From the NCBI RefSeq assembly GCF_934309415.1, contig NZ_CAKRDI010000003.1:118945-182944 (forward strand): a stretch of 64,000 nucleotides of DNA, written 5' to 3'. The stretch comes from an uncultured Mediterraneibacter sp. GTDB lineage: Bacteria; Bacillota; Clostridia; Lachnospirales; Lachnospiraceae. The notes under the pieces were generated by a model. It saw nothing but the letters and a program-made list of their open reading frames with translations, was not told the DNA's origin and searched no databases. The translations under genes and the position numbers were made by a program. Below are positions 16,533-25,141 of this stretch, piece after piece (positions within the stretch are counted from its first letter, which is position 1; every line of letters starts with the position of its first letter).

Positions 16533-17216
16533 ATGGGAACCGATTTTGAAGTAACGATGAATGAGTACCTGCCTCTGAGAGACGTGGTATTTAATACGCT
16601 GAGACAGGCTATTTTAAGAGGAGAATTAAAGCCGGGCGAGAGACTGATGGAGATTCAGCTTGCAAATAAACTGGGAGTGAGCCGTACTCCGATCCGTGAG
16701 GCAATTCGAAAACTGGAGCTGGAAGGCCTTGTGCTTATGATCCCGAGAAAAGGTGCTGAAGTAGCAGAGATCACAGAGAAGAATCTGCGAGACGTTCTGG
16801 AAGTAAGATGTGCGTTGGAAGAGCTGGCGGTACAGCTTGCATGTGACCGTATGGATGAAGACGGAATCAGTGAACTTCGTGCAGCGGCAGTGAATTTCGA
16901 GAATGTACTGGAGAGCGATGATATTACTCAGATTGCACAGGCAGACGTGGCATTCCATGATGTGATCTATGCGGCAACAGACAACCGGAGACTCATCCAA
17001 CTGCTGAATAACCTCAGAGAGCAGATGTATCGTTACAGAATTGAGTATCTGAAAAAGAAAGAATGTTACCAGCAGATTTTAGGAGAGCACGGTAAATTAA
17101 TTGAAACGATTGCTGCAAGAGATAAAGATGCAGCGACAAAGGTAACAGGACAGCATATCAAGAATCAGGTTGAAACAGTAGTGGATACGATTCGTGAAAA
17201 AGAGGAAAATGTATAA
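16533..17216 (+). CDS. GntR family (FadR/VanR-type) transcriptional regulator
   Basis: A 227-residue DNA-binding protein. The winged helix (residues about 10-75) contains LKPGERLMEIQLANKLGVSR followed by TPIREAIRKLELEGLV, the standard GntR pattern. The all-helical FCD effector domain follows, with conserved acidic and histidine residues (DVAFHDVIY, GEHGKLIETI) that usually bind a metal or an organic acid. The target is unknown. The tight link to ispE is common in this bacterial group and need not mean that it regulates isoprenoid synthesis. Confidence 0.88.
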   Translation: MGTDFEVTMNEYLPLRDVVFNTLRQAILRGELKPGERLMEIQLANKLGVSRTPIREAIRKLELEGLVLMIPRKGAEVAEITEKNLRDVLEVRCALEELAVQLACDRMDEDGISELRAAAVNFENVLESDDITQIAQADVAFHDVIYAATDNRRLIQLLNNLREQMYRYRIEYLKKKECYQQILGEHGKLIETIAARDKDAATKVTGQHIKNQVETVVDTIREKEENV

Positions 17217-17236
17217 GCTGTGGCTGACTGGTTATA

Positions 17237-17266
17237 CTCCATATATCAGAAAGATGATATATGGAG
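17237..17266 (+). promoter_or_regulatory. Hairpin that sequesters the spoIIR Shine-Dalgarno sequence
   Basis: CTCCATATATC (17237-17247) pairs perfectly with GATATATGGAG (17256-17266) around AGAAAGAT. The last bases of the 3' arm are the first four of the GGAGGG ribosome binding site (17263-17268) of spoIIR. No T-tract follows, so it is not a terminator. It should limit translation of spoIIR unless it is melted. Confidence 0.7.
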
Positions 17267-17275
17267 GGAATACAT

Positions 17276-17971
17276 ATGTGCAGAGCATGGAAGCAGATAT
17301 ATGAAAAAATAAAGAAAGAAGATCGTCGGAAAATAGAGATCAGCCGGAAGAGCTGTTTTGGGTTTCTGGTGACGGTTATATTTGCAACAATGATAACTAC
17401 GGCTATGCTGATCAGTTCAGAACAACAGGAACGAGTTAGATTACAGCAACATCTTGCAGGAGAAGTTCTGCGTTTTCACGTGCTGGCGAATAGTGACAGT
17501 ACAGCGGATCAGGAACTGAAATTTCAGGTAAGAGATGCGGTACTTGCATATCTGGAAGCAGAACTCCCGCAGGAGGATCAGAACAGTACAGATGTACAGA
17601 AAACAACGGAATGGGTTAGAAAACACACAGATACAATTCGAAGAGTCAGTGAAGAGACGCTTGCGGAAGCCAGATCTGACCAGACCGTCAGTGTGGCAGT
17701 GACTACATGTTATTTCCCAGATAAAACGTATGGAGATATTACATTTCCAGCGGGAAATTATGAAGCACTGCGCATTGAACTGGGAGAGGCCAGAGGACAT
17801 AACTGGTGGTGTGTGCTCTACCCGAATCTGTGCTTTTTGGATACAACGGAAGCGGTTGTGCCGGAAAGCGGGAAGAAACAGTTGAAAGCTGTATTGACGG
17901 AAGAAGAATATTCCAGAGTGACAGCGACTTCAGAGTTTGAAATCGACTGGTTTTTCTGGAAAGGAAAATGA
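17276..17971 (+). CDS. spoIIR: Stage II sporulation protein R
   Basis: SpoIIR is a secreted signalling protein made in the forespore that triggers processing of pro-sigma-E in the mother cell through SpoIIGA. The 231-residue protein has one hydrophobic segment (about residues 25-45), then the family motifs LRFHVLANSDS, DQELKFQVRDAVL and HNWWCVLYPNLCF. I use ATG 17276 because GGAGGG lies seven bases upstream; the in-frame ATG at 17261 is inside the hairpin that covers this site. It follows the GntR gene by about 60 bp and precedes the CDF gene by three bases. Confidence 0.92.
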   Translation: MCRAWKQIYEKIKKEDRRKIEISRKSCFGFLVTVIFATMITTAMLISSEQQERVRLQQHLAGEVLRFHVLANSDSTADQELKFQVRDAVLAYLEAELPQEDQNSTDVQKTTEWVRKHTDTIRRVSEETLAEARSDQTVSVAVTTCYFPDKTYGDITFPAGNYEALRIELGEARGHNWWCVLYPNLCFLDTTEAVVPESGKKQLKAVLTEEEYSRVTATSEFEIDWFFWKGK

Positions 17972-17974
17972 GAT

Positions 17975-19162
17975 ATGACAGAATTTTTAATCAGACATTT
18001 TATAAAAGATTATGAAGATGTTGAAAAGGTGTCCGTGCGGACAGCATATGGTGTGCTGTCCAGTATCGTGGGCATCTTTTGTAATATACTGCTTTTTGCA
18101 GTGAAATTTATCGTGGGCCTGGTGCTCCACAGTGTTTCTGTAACGGCAGATGCATTTAACAACCTGTCTGATGCGGGATCTTCCGTGATCAGTTTCGTGG
18201 GAGTGAAGATGGCGGAGAAGCCGGCAGATAAAGATCATCCATTCGGACATGGAAGGATTGAGTACATAGCAGCATTGATTGTGGCTTTCCTGGTTCTTGA
18301 GGTAGGATTTACATTTTTTAAAGATTCCGTGGGAAAGATCTTCCATCCGGATGTATTAAAGTTTCAGGCAGTGTCTGTCGTGATCCTGCTTTTGTCAATT
18401 GCGGTGAAACTATGGCTGGGCCTGTTTAATAAAAAACTGGGTGAGCGAATTGACTCTCAGGTTATGAAAGCAGTTTTTGCAGATTCCATGGGAGATGTCA
18501 TTACAACCGGAGCTACGATTCTGTCAGTGGTATTCTTTGGAGTGACAGGAAAGAACATTGACGGATATGTAGGTGTGGGAGTTGCGCTGGTTGTAATGTG
18601 GGCAGGAATTGGAATTGCAAGGGATACACTGAATACATTGATCGGAGAACCGATCCGACCGGAAGTATGCGAGAAGATCAAGAAGTTCGTTGAAAGTTAT
18701 GACGGGATTGAAGGTACACATGATCTGCTGGTACATAATTATGGACCGGGCAGAAGTATGGCTTCCATTCATGCAGAGGTTCCGAATGATCAGGATATTG
18801 AGAAATCCCATGAGATCATTGACCGGATTGAGCGGGAAGCTGCAAAGGAACTGGGAATGATGTTGGTCATCCATATGGATCCGATTGAGACGAAGGATGA
18901 GAGAATATTGCAGATCCGCAGGAAGACAGAGGAACTTTTAAAGGAACTGGATCCGGCTTGCAGTATTCATGATTTTCGTGTGGTATATGGCAAGCAGAAG
19001 ATTAATCTGATCTTCGACATGGTGGTGCCGATTGAATATGATGAGAAAAAGAGAAATGACAGACCGCTTCAGCTGATGGAACGTCTGAAAGGTGTGGATC
19101 CAAGATATGAGTGTGTCATTACAGTGGATTATGATTACGTTGCGCGGGATGAGGAAGAGTAG
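17975..19162 (+). CDS. Cation diffusion facilitator family transporter
   Basis: A 395-residue CDF protein expected to export divalent metals (Zn, Mn, Fe or Co) in exchange for protons. The metal-site motifs are visible: DAFNNLSDAGSS in TM2 and HPFGHGRIEY just after it, with HADS-like FADSMGD in TM5. A long cytoplasmic C-terminal domain contains HDLLVHNYGPG, MASIHAEV and HMDP, typical of this branch. The metal cannot be assigned. The start overlaps the spoIIR operon, with three bases separating the genes. Confidence 0.93.
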   Translation: MTEFLIRHFIKDYEDVEKVSVRTAYGVLSSIVGIFCNILLFAVKFIVGLVLHSVSVTADAFNNLSDAGSSVISFVGVKMAEKPADKDHPFGHGRIEYIAALIVAFLVLEVGFTFFKDSVGKIFHPDVLKFQAVSVVILLLSIAVKLWLGLFNKKLGERIDSQVMKAVFADSMGDVITTGATILSVVFFGVTGKNIDGYVGVGVALVVMWAGIGIARDTLNTLIGEPIRPEVCEKIKKFVESYDGIEGTHDLLVHNYGPGRSMASIHAEVPNDQDIEKSHEIIDRIEREAAKELGMMLVIHMDPIETKDERILQIRRKTEELLKELDPACSIHDFRVVYGKQKINLIFDMVVPIEYDEKKRNDRPLQLMERLKGVDPRYECVITVDYDYVARDEEE

Positions 19163-19198
19163 CTGGATATAGATAGAAAAAGAGGCAGAAGATAAAAG

Positions 19199-19918
19199 AT
19201 GGAAAAAGGAAAAGACATTTATGAATTTAATAGCAGAGTAAGGTACAGTGAGATTGACCATCATGGAACCATGACACTGCCGGCATTGATCAATTATTTT
19301 CAGGACTGCAGCACATTTCAGTCAGAGGATATCGGCTTGGGGACGAGTGTTCTGAAGGAACAGAAGCGTGCATGGATTCTGTCTTACTGGCAGATTATTG
19401 TAAAACGCTATCCACGTCTGTGCGAGCGGATGACAGTAGGAACGTTTGCAACAGAATTTAAAGCACTGTTTGGCAATCGAAATTTTTATATGAAAGATGA
19501 AGCGGGAGAGATGCTTGCCTGTGCCCATTCTATCTGGGTATTTATTGATACGGAGACAGGAAGACCGTGCAGACCGGAGACGAAGGATATTGAGCCTTAT
19601 GGAATGAGCGAACCGCTGGAGATGCCGTATGAAGACAGAAAGATTAAACTGCCGGAAACGACAGAAGATCTGGAAGCATTTCAGGTTCAAAAACATCATA
19701 TTGATACAAATGAACATGTGAATAACTGCCAGTATGTACAGATGGCACTGGAATATCTTCCAACAGATTATGAGCTGAAACAGGTGAGAGTGGAGTATAA
19801 AAAGTCAGCTGTGCTGGGAAATATGATTTACCCGAAAATGGCGGTTGAGGCAGAACGCACAGTGGTTGAGCTGTGCAGTGAAGATCGAAAACCGTACGCT
19901 GTACTGGAATTCAAATAA
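19199..19918 (+). CDS. Acyl-ACP thioesterase
   Basis: A 239-residue hot-dog fold protein resembling the acyl-ACP thioesterase family, which releases fatty acids from acyl carrier protein. Two half-domains can be seen, beginning at RVRYSEIDHHGTMTLPALINYFQD and at FQVQKHHIDTNEHVNNCQYV; the second carries the conserved Asp-Asn-His-type residues (DTNEHVNN). It is the last gene of the 13.5-19.9 kb run and is followed by a strong terminator. Confidence 0.85.
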   Translation: MEKGKDIYEFNSRVRYSEIDHHGTMTLPALINYFQDCSTFQSEDIGLGTSVLKEQKRAWILSYWQIIVKRYPRLCERMTVGTFATEFKALFGNRNFYMKDEAGEMLACAHSIWVFIDTETGRPCRPETKDIEPYGMSEPLEMPYEDRKIKLPETTEDLEAFQVQKHHIDTNEHVNNCQYVQMALEYLPTDYELKQVRVEYKKSAVLGNMIYPKMAVEAERTVVELCSEDRKPYAVLEFK

Positions 19919-19944
19919 GTTCCTGTGTTTATAAAAAAGAAAAC

Positions 19945-19989
19945 AAACAAATCCCGTATCTGGTAAACTGCCAGATACGGGATTTGTTT
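19945..19989. terminator. Bidirectional intrinsic terminator
   Basis: AAACAAATCCCGTATCTGG pairs perfectly with CCAGATACGGGATTTGTTT, with A and T tracts on either side. It lies between the thioesterase gene and the convergent DUF2798 gene. Confidence 0.92.
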
Positions 19990-20058
19990 TGATTAAAATG
20001 CTTTCTGGATTTTACATACGTCTGTATCATTTTTTAGAAAAGACGAACTTTGCCAATT

Positions 20059-20553
20059 TTATTCAGCAACAGCGTTTTTATTTCCGGCTGTTTCTTTTTC
20101 GCAGAAGATCAGTCCGAAGATTTTTCTTACGAACGGACCTGCGAAGCAGAGCTGCCAGAAGAATGCCATTGGGAAGTTCATTGCAGTAGTCTGAAGCCAT
20201 ACAGCAATAAACTGACTTCCGGCGTTCTTGAATAACAGTGTTGCTGCAAAACTCATCAGTGGGCACATACCAATGATAGAAACAACAGAAATTGCAAGAA
20301 CAATTGCGAACGGATTATCTTTTTGTGGATTTACGATAGAAAATGCTTTCTTTTTCGCAAAAGGTCCAACAATAAAGAAATCAAGAATAAATGCAATTGG
20401 TCCCATAATAATCAGTTCATGGAATGCATTCAGAAATACCTGATTGCTCATGCCACCAATATTCAGTGAAATGTTGTAGCAGATCATGGCATAAACCATG
20501 ACGAATACCATCATAATAGTGAAAATGACATCCTGAAACTTGTTTTTAGGCAT
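20059..20553 (-). CDS. DUF2798 family membrane protein
   Basis: A 164-residue protein with four predicted membrane helices arranged as two repeats. MPKNKFQDVIFTIMMVFVMV opens the first, and MCPLMSFAATLLF with NFPMAFFWQLCFAGP falls in the second; this layout matches DUF2798. The function of the family is unknown. The gene has a clear GGAGGA ribosome binding site. It is preceded on the same strand by the SRP RNA gene about 120 bp upstream. Confidence 0.75.
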   Translation of the reverse strand: MPKNKFQDVIFTIMMVFVMVYAMICYNISLNIGGMSNQVFLNAFHELIIMGPIAFILDFFIVGPFAKKKAFSIVNPQKDNPFAIVLAISVVSIIGMCPLMSFAATLLFKNAGSQFIAVWLQTTAMNFPMAFFWQLCFAGPFVRKIFGLIFCEKETAGNKNAVAE

Positions 20554-20671
20554 AAAAAAATCCTCCTTAGATAATAAGCGTAACAGAATAGTGTTGTTCG
20601 TTCATCATTCCGGGGGAATGTATCGTTTCCAATAATAACCGATATTCTATTTAGTTAATAAATTACTTTTT

Positions 20672-20930
20672 GTGCATTGCGCTTCGAACTAGGCCAACAG
20701 GCGTTACCCCAACAGTTAACTCAGCCCAGGCACCCTCACGGCACCCGAGAGGTTCTGCTTAGTGCTGCTCCGTTCCCGACCTGACACGATTCACAGAGTC
20801 CCGTCGCGTGAGACCCAAACATCAACGCCACTTATCGGGGGCAGCCCTGCCAGCTGTCGCCCTCTGCGCAATATCACCCCTGCTATAGCGGATTGCAGGT
20901 TCAAGGTACCGCTACCACCCCGGCTGCACG
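20672..20930 (-). ncRNA. ffs: Signal recognition particle RNA, large Bacillus-type
   Basis: The minus strand contains the universal SRP helix 8 sequence GTCAGGTCGGGAACGGAGCAG and the distal GGTGCC...GGGCTG elements. Its 5' part (CCGGGGTGGTAGCGGTACC) forms an Alu domain, which marks the large Gram-positive form rather than the 4.5S form. GTGCA at the 5' end can pair with TGCAC at the 3' end, giving about 259 nt; both ends are estimates. It has a consensus promoter. A clear T-tract terminator is not visible. Confidence 0.93.
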
Positions 20931-20937
20931 AAAATAA

Positions 20938-20966
20938 ATTTTACAGGATTTTTTCTGAAAAGTCAA
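20938..20966 (-). promoter_or_regulatory. SRP RNA promoter
   Basis: Minus-strand TTGACT (20961-20966), 17-bp spacer and TAAAAT (20938-20943), ending 7-8 bases before the predicted RNA start. Confidence 0.8.
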
Positions 20967-21192
20967 TGGAAATACATGGATGTAATAAAATTTGTGCAAA
21001 TGCATTAGAATTTAGCTGTTTTTTGTTTGAAAAAATTGTATAATAGAACGGATTAAAGCCTGATTAAAAATATTTCCAGCAAACGATAGTGTATATAGGT
21101 TGCGGAAATGAGTTTCAAAACAGGGCTGAACCAGACAAACGAGAAAACTGATTATAAGTCTGGAATGAAATATATATAACAGGAGTAGAAGA

Positions 21193-22896
21193 ATGAAAGT
21201 ATTACTGTCGGCAGTGAATGCAAAATATATCCATTCTAATCTTGCAGTGTATGATCTTCGTGCTTATGCGAAGAAAGCGCATCCGGACAGCGAGATTTTT
21301 ATAGCAGAATATACGATCAATCAGCCATTTGATGAAATCCTGATGGATCTTTATCTGCAGAAACCGGATGTGCTCTGCTTTTCCTGCTATCTCTGGAATA
21401 TGGCAGAGGTAGGGCAACTGCTTCGTGAGCTCCCGAAGATACTGCCTGATACAAAACTGTGGCTTGGTGGTCCTGAAGTATCATATAATGCGATAGAAGT
21501 ACTGGAAAAGTATCCGATGCTGGATGGCATTATGAGAGGCGAAGGCGAAGAGACATTTACAGAGCTTGTTGAGCATTATAAAGGAAAGGAACCGGAGGCA
21601 CTGATTGAGATCCGTGGGCTGGCATTTCGAGACAGTCAGGGTGATATTGCGGAGACTCCGCTGCGGGAGACTCTGGATCTGAGCACGGTCCCGTTTGTAT
21701 ATGATCATATTGAAGATTTTAAAAACAGGATCGTATATTATGAATCCAGCAGAGGATGTCCTTTTTCGTGCAGTTATTGTCTGTCATCGATTGATAAATG
21801 TTTAAGGTTCAGAGACACAGAAATGGTGAAGAAAGAACTGCAGTTTTTTATTGATCATGAAGTGCCACAGGTAAAATTTGTGGACAGGACGTTCAACTGC
21901 AAACATGATCATGCAATGGCAATCTGGAAGTATCTGATCGAACATGACAATGGAATTACCAATTTCCATTTTGAGATTGCGGCAGATCTGTTAAATGATG
22001 AGGAGATTGAACTGATCCGAAGTATGCGTCCGGGACTGATTCAGCTGGAGATTGGAATTCAGTCTACGAATCTACAGACGATTAAGGAGATTCACAGAAC
22101 AATGGATCTGAAGAAAGTCAGAGAAAAAGTAGCGCGGATTAAAGAACGTGGGAATGTACATCAGCATCTGGATCTGATCGTGGGACTTCCATATGAAGAT
22201 TATGAAAGTTTTGCCAATTCATTTAATGAAGTATATTCTATGTGTCCGGATCAGTTTCAGATTGGATTCTTAAAAGTGCTTCATGGCTCCTGGATGCATG
22301 AAAAAGCACAGGATTACGATTTGCTTTGTCAGGAGCGTGCCCCGTATGAGGTGCTGTCAACGAAATGGCTGCCATACAGTGATGTGATCCGTCTGAAAAA
22401 AGTGGAAGAAATGGTGGAAGTGCATTATAATAGTGGGCAGTTTCCGAATACAATGAGCAGAATGGAAAAGAGATTTCCGACTGCATTTGATATGTATACT
22501 GAGCTCGGAGATTATTATGAGAAAAAAGGTCTGTTTGGACTGAAACATACAAGGCTCGCAAGGTATGAGATTCTGTGGAAATTCCTGCAGGAAACCGGAA
22601 ATGCAGATGAGGGGCTGAAGGAAGCGTTGATTCTGGATCTCTATCTGAGGGAGAATGTGAAAAACCGCCCGGCATTTTTGGGAGAAGATACAGTGTCAAA
22701 AGAAGAAGCAACAGAATTTTATCGCCAGGAAGCGGAAGAATTCCGATATCTGAAAGGATATGCAGGATTTGACAGTAGACAGTTGCGGAAGATGACACAT
22801 CTGGAAAAAATCGGAGGGAAATTATTACTCTTTGATTATAAGAACCGGAACCGATTGAGTCAGAATGCGACGGTATATGAAGTGAGCACCGTTTGA
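21193..22896 (+). CDS. B12-binding-domain radical SAM protein (DUF4080 type)
   Basis: A 567-residue enzyme with an N-terminal cobalamin-binding-like Rossmann domain (about 1-140; MKVLLSAVNAKYIHSNLAVY, LWLGGPEVSY). A radical SAM domain follows, with the 4Fe-4S motif C189-PFS-C193-SY-C196. The C-terminal third matches the DUF4080 extension of this family. Such proteins generate a 5'-deoxyadenosyl radical, but the substrate of this branch is not known. A TATAAT at 21039-21044 may be its -10. The small membrane protein, the AIR-synthase-like protein and trmL follow on the same strand. Confidence 0.85.
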   Translation: MKVLLSAVNAKYIHSNLAVYDLRAYAKKAHPDSEIFIAEYTINQPFDEILMDLYLQKPDVLCFSCYLWNMAEVGQLLRELPKILPDTKLWLGGPEVSYNAIEVLEKYPMLDGIMRGEGEETFTELVEHYKGKEPEALIEIRGLAFRDSQGDIAETPLRETLDLSTVPFVYDHIEDFKNRIVYYESSRGCPFSCSYCLSSIDKCLRFRDTEMVKKELQFFIDHEVPQVKFVDRTFNCKHDHAMAIWKYLIEHDNGITNFHFEIAADLLNDEEIELIRSMRPGLIQLEIGIQSTNLQTIKEIHRTMDLKKVREKVARIKERGNVHQHLDLIVGLPYEDYESFANSFNEVYSMCPDQFQIGFLKVLHGSWMHEKAQDYDLLCQERAPYEVLSTKWLPYSDVIRLKKVEEMVEVHYNSGQFPNTMSRMEKRFPTAFDMYTELGDYYEKKGLFGLKHTRLARYEILWKFLQETGNADEGLKEALILDLYLRENVKNRPAFLGEDTVSKEEATEFYRQEAEEFRYLKGYAGFDSRQLRKMTHLEKIGGKLLLFDYKNRNRLSQNATVYEVSTV

Positions 22897-22947
22897 ATGA
22901 GAACAGTAAATAGAGATGCGAAGTAGTAAAAGGAAAGGATCAGGAAT

Positions 22948-23049
22948 ATGAATTTTTACGACAAAAAGGTAAGACGTGTAATTTCAATTATTATTATGGT
23001 AATTATCGTGGCAATGATCGCAACGATGGTGATCCCGTATCTGGTGTAA
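22948..23049 (+). CDS. Small single-pass membrane protein, 33 residues
   Basis: The frame MNFYDKKVRRVI..., ending MVIPYLV and TAA 23047-23049, has a basic N-terminus and one membrane helix of about 20 residues rich in Ile, Val and Met. It has a purine-rich ribosome binding site (AGGAAAGGATCAGG). It lies between two collinear genes with almost no space after it, so it is very probably translated. The layout resembles the short DUF4044-like proteins of Firmicutes, but I cannot confirm the family. Function unknown. Confidence 0.65.
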   Translation: MNFYDKKVRRVISIIIMVIIVAMIATMVIPYLV

Positions 23050-23053
23050 GGCT

Positions 23054-24052
23054 ATGAGAATGGGGAAAATCACACAGACAATGTGGAAAAGGTCTGTAAA
23101 AAAGCAAATCCATGTGGATAAGTCCGGTAAATGCAGTACTCCGGAGTGGGAGGAAAACTGTTCATCAATGGTACTGGATGAAGGACAGGGACAGCAGATG
23201 GTTTGGAGCAGCGCTGTGGTCGGTGATGGAACGGAAAAAGCAGGGTACTATGCCGCGATAAAAGCGGCAGGAGATCTGGCTGCAAAAGGAATTCATCCGT
23301 CAGCTCTGTCTGCGCAGATTCTGTTTACAGCAGAGGCAGAAGAGAATGATCTGAAAAATCTGACAGTGGAACTGAGAAAAGCCTGTGAAGAATTACATTT
23401 GAAATTTGCCGGATTTCAGGCGGAGAGTGTTCCATTTGTGAAGAAAACAGTGGTCCATGTAACAGCAACAGGGTATGGAAAAGAAAAGACAGAATCAGAT
23501 CTGCAGGCAGGAAATGAAATTCTGCTTTGCGGTTATGCCGGACTGGAGGGAACTCTTCGGATTCTGGATGAAGCGGAGGCGGAACTGAGTCATCGCTTTG
23601 TTCCTACGTTTTTGGAGAAAACAAAAAAACTGAAAGAGAAACTGGCGTGCCCGGAACAGATTCTAGAGGTGGCTGCTGAGGGAAAACCAGGACTTGCAGT
23701 TCGCCAGATCGGAAGTGGCGGTATTCTTGCAGCACTGTGGGAACTGGCAGAGGCGGAGAAAATCGGATTTGAAGTGAGTTTTTCGAAGATTGCATTAAAG
23801 CAGGAAACAGTTGAAATCTGCGAATTCTATCAGTTAAATCCTTATCTGATAACTTCGGCAGGAAGCTTCCTGATCGTGACTGATAGAGGAGAAGAGTCGG
23901 TAGAACTTTTGAAGAAATGTGGTGTAGATGTTACCAGAATCGGGATTGTGAAAGATCAGAATGCACGGGAACTGACCGGAGGAGAAGAGGTAAGATATCT
24001 GGATCGGCCGGCTGCGGATGAATTAATGAAATGGAGGGAGAAGAGATGTTAA
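23054..24052 (+). CDS. AIR synthase/HypE-like protein
   Basis: A 332-residue protein with the two-domain layout of the AIR synthase related superfamily (PurM, HypE, ThiL, SelD). The N-terminal half has AAIKAAGDLAAKGIHPSALS, corresponding to the segment after the metal and ATP site. The C-terminal half has GSGGILAALWELAEAEKIG, the standard AIRS C-terminal motif. No Ni-Fe hydrogenase genes are nearby, so it is unlikely to be true HypE; the reaction is unknown. Its 3' end overlaps trmL by seven bases. ATG 23054 or 23060 could be the start. Confidence 0.75.
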   Translation: MRMGKITQTMWKRSVKKQIHVDKSGKCSTPEWEENCSSMVLDEGQGQQMVWSSAVVGDGTEKAGYYAAIKAAGDLAAKGIHPSALSAQILFTAEAEENDLKNLTVELRKACEELHLKFAGFQAESVPFVKKTVVHVTATGYGKEKTESDLQAGNEILLCGYAGLEGTLRILDEAEAELSHRFVPTFLEKTKKLKEKLACPEQILEVAAEGKPGLAVRQIGSGGILAALWELAEAEKIGFEVSFSKIALKQETVEICEFYQLNPYLITSAGSFLIVTDRGEESVELLKKCGVDVTRIGIVKDQNARELTGGEEVRYLDRPAADELMKWREKRC

Positions 24053-24540
24053 ATATTGTTTTATTTGAGCCTGAAATACCGGCGAATACGGGGAATATCG
24101 GAAGAACCTGTGTGGCGACAGGGACAAGACTGCACCTGATCGAGCCACTGGGATTCAAAATCAATGAGAAAGCACTGAAACGTGCAGGGATGGATTACTG
24201 GGATGATCTGGATGTGACAACATATATTGATTACAATGATTTCCTGGAAAAGAATCCGGGAGCAAAGATTTATATGGCGACAACAAAGGCACATCAGGTA
24301 TACACAGACGTGAAATATGAGCCGGACTGCTATATTATGTTCGGTAAGGAGAGTGCCGGAATACCGGAAGAGATTCTGGTGGAACATGAAGAAGACTGTA
24401 TGAGGATTCCGATGATCGGGGAGATCCGTTCACTGAATCTTGGAAATTCTGTGGCAATCGTGTTGTATGAAGCGCTGAGACAGCAGAATTTTGCGGGGAT
24501 GAATCTGGAGGGACATCTCCATGAACTTCATTGGAAATAG
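24046..24540 (+). CDS. trmL: tRNA (cytidine(34)-2'-O)-methyltransferase
   Basis: A 164-residue SPOUT-class methyltransferase that modifies the wobble position of tRNA-Leu isoacceptors. Family motifs are LFEPEIPANTGNIGRTC at the N-terminus, MFGKESAGIPEEIL in the middle and IPMIGEIRSLNLGNSVAIVL, the trefoil-knot SAM-binding region. I chose ATG 24046, preceded by GGAGGGAGAAGAG; an in-frame ATG at 24031 lies inside that ribosome binding site. It overlaps the previous gene. Confidence 0.93.
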   Translation: MLNIVLFEPEIPANTGNIGRTCVATGTRLHLIEPLGFKINEKALKRAGMDYWDDLDVTTYIDYNDFLEKNPGAKIYMATTKAHQVYTDVKYEPDCYIMFGKESAGIPEEILVEHEEDCMRIPMIGEIRSLNLGNSVAIVLYEALRQQNFAGMNLEGHLHELHWK

Positions 24541-24551
24541 AAAAGAACGCA

Positions 24552-24646
24552 TAAAAAGACTTTTTTATTACATGCTATGATAGAAGGATGAAAAGAAGGA
24601 AATTTTATTCTGAAGATCAGAGCATGTAATGGAGAAGTCTTTTTAT
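24552..24646. terminator. Long-loop inverted repeat after trmL
   Basis: TAAAAAGACTT and ATTACATGCT (24552-24575) pair with AGCATGTAAT and AAGTCTTTTTA (24620-24646); four unpaired bases on each side lie between the two blocks. The loop is about 44 nt and contains GGATGAAAAGAAGG. It probably ends the trmL transcript, but the loop is unusually long. Confidence 0.5.
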
Positions 24647-24930
24647 TTAACAACCAGATTCAAAGAGTTGTCCGAATTTGTACATTCCGGCTGAATTGTC
24701 TATAGAATTCGATTTGCGATTACCTTATAATTTTTCCAGAGCGTGGTTAGACCCCATTTTTAACACACTTTGAGGGTGTCTGAAATATGCTGATATACAA
24801 TTATTGTTTTATGTATATACAAAATGGAGTCGAGTTGTGCAAAATAAAGGACAAAGTGGGTGGAAAATGTTGGAAAATGAACAAAATCCCATAGAAAATA
24901 AAAAATTTTTAGGTTTACCTAACAAAAAGT
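24647..24930. other. Intergenic region, no gene seen
   Basis: No convincing gene. A motif ACACACTTTGAGGGTGTCTGAAA (about 24763-24785, split here as ACACACTTTG and AGGGTGTCTGAAA) resembles a hairpin segment at 51958-51983 near prs and may be a mobile-element remnant. A 61-codon frame at 24804-24989 lacks a ribosome binding site and runs through the ntp promoter. Confidence 0.35.
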
Positions 24931-24959
24931 TTGATTATTATGTCGGAATGTGCTATTGT
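24931..24959 (+). promoter_or_regulatory. Putative ntp operon promoter
   Basis: TTGATT (24931-24936), 17-bp spacer, TATTGT (24954-24959). The transcript would carry a leader of about 175 nt before ntpF. Confidence 0.45.
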
Positions 24960-25013
24960 AAGTTTATACCTATTGTGCGAAATGCATAAAATGTCGATTG
25001 TATGGAGTTGGAG

Positions 25014-25041
25014 GACCTCAGAAAATGGTACTGAGGTCTTT
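25014..25041 (+). terminator. Hairpin in the ntp leader, possible attenuator
   Basis: GACCTCAG (25014-25021) pairs perfectly with CTGAGGTC (25031-25038) and is followed by TTT. The short T-run makes termination uncertain. It lies about 50 nt into the predicted leader. Confidence 0.5.
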
Positions 25042-25054
25042 ACGTTATAAAATT

Positions 25055-25087
25055 GTTACTGCTCACAGGATACCTGTAAACAGCGGC
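25055..25087 (+). repeat. Structured repeat, module A, in the ntp leader
   Basis: GTTACTGCTCACAGG and CCTGTAAACAGCGGC pair at 12 of 15 positions (wobbles counted) around ATA. Confidence 0.6.
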
Positions 25088-25141
25088 ATAAATTTTCCAA
25101 TGACGTACAGAATGATAAGTGAAGGAAAGGTGGTGAAGCGC

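Noticed and set aside
20762..21043. 93-codon plus-strand frame
   Set aside because: It is antisense to the SRP RNA and its promoter; the reading frame is a by-product of the conserved RNA.
23054..24052. Hydrogenase maturation protein HypE
   Set aside because: It has the AIRS fold but lacks the C-terminal cysteine motif typical of HypE, and no hydrogenase or hyp genes are nearby.
24762..24786. Insertion sequence end near 24.77 kb
   Set aside because: The motif recalls a segment near 51.96 kb, but no transposase gene, paired ends or target duplication can be seen.
24804..24989. 61-codon frame upstream of the ntp operon
   Set aside because: No ribosome binding site, no recognisable sequence features, and it runs through the predicted ntp promoter.
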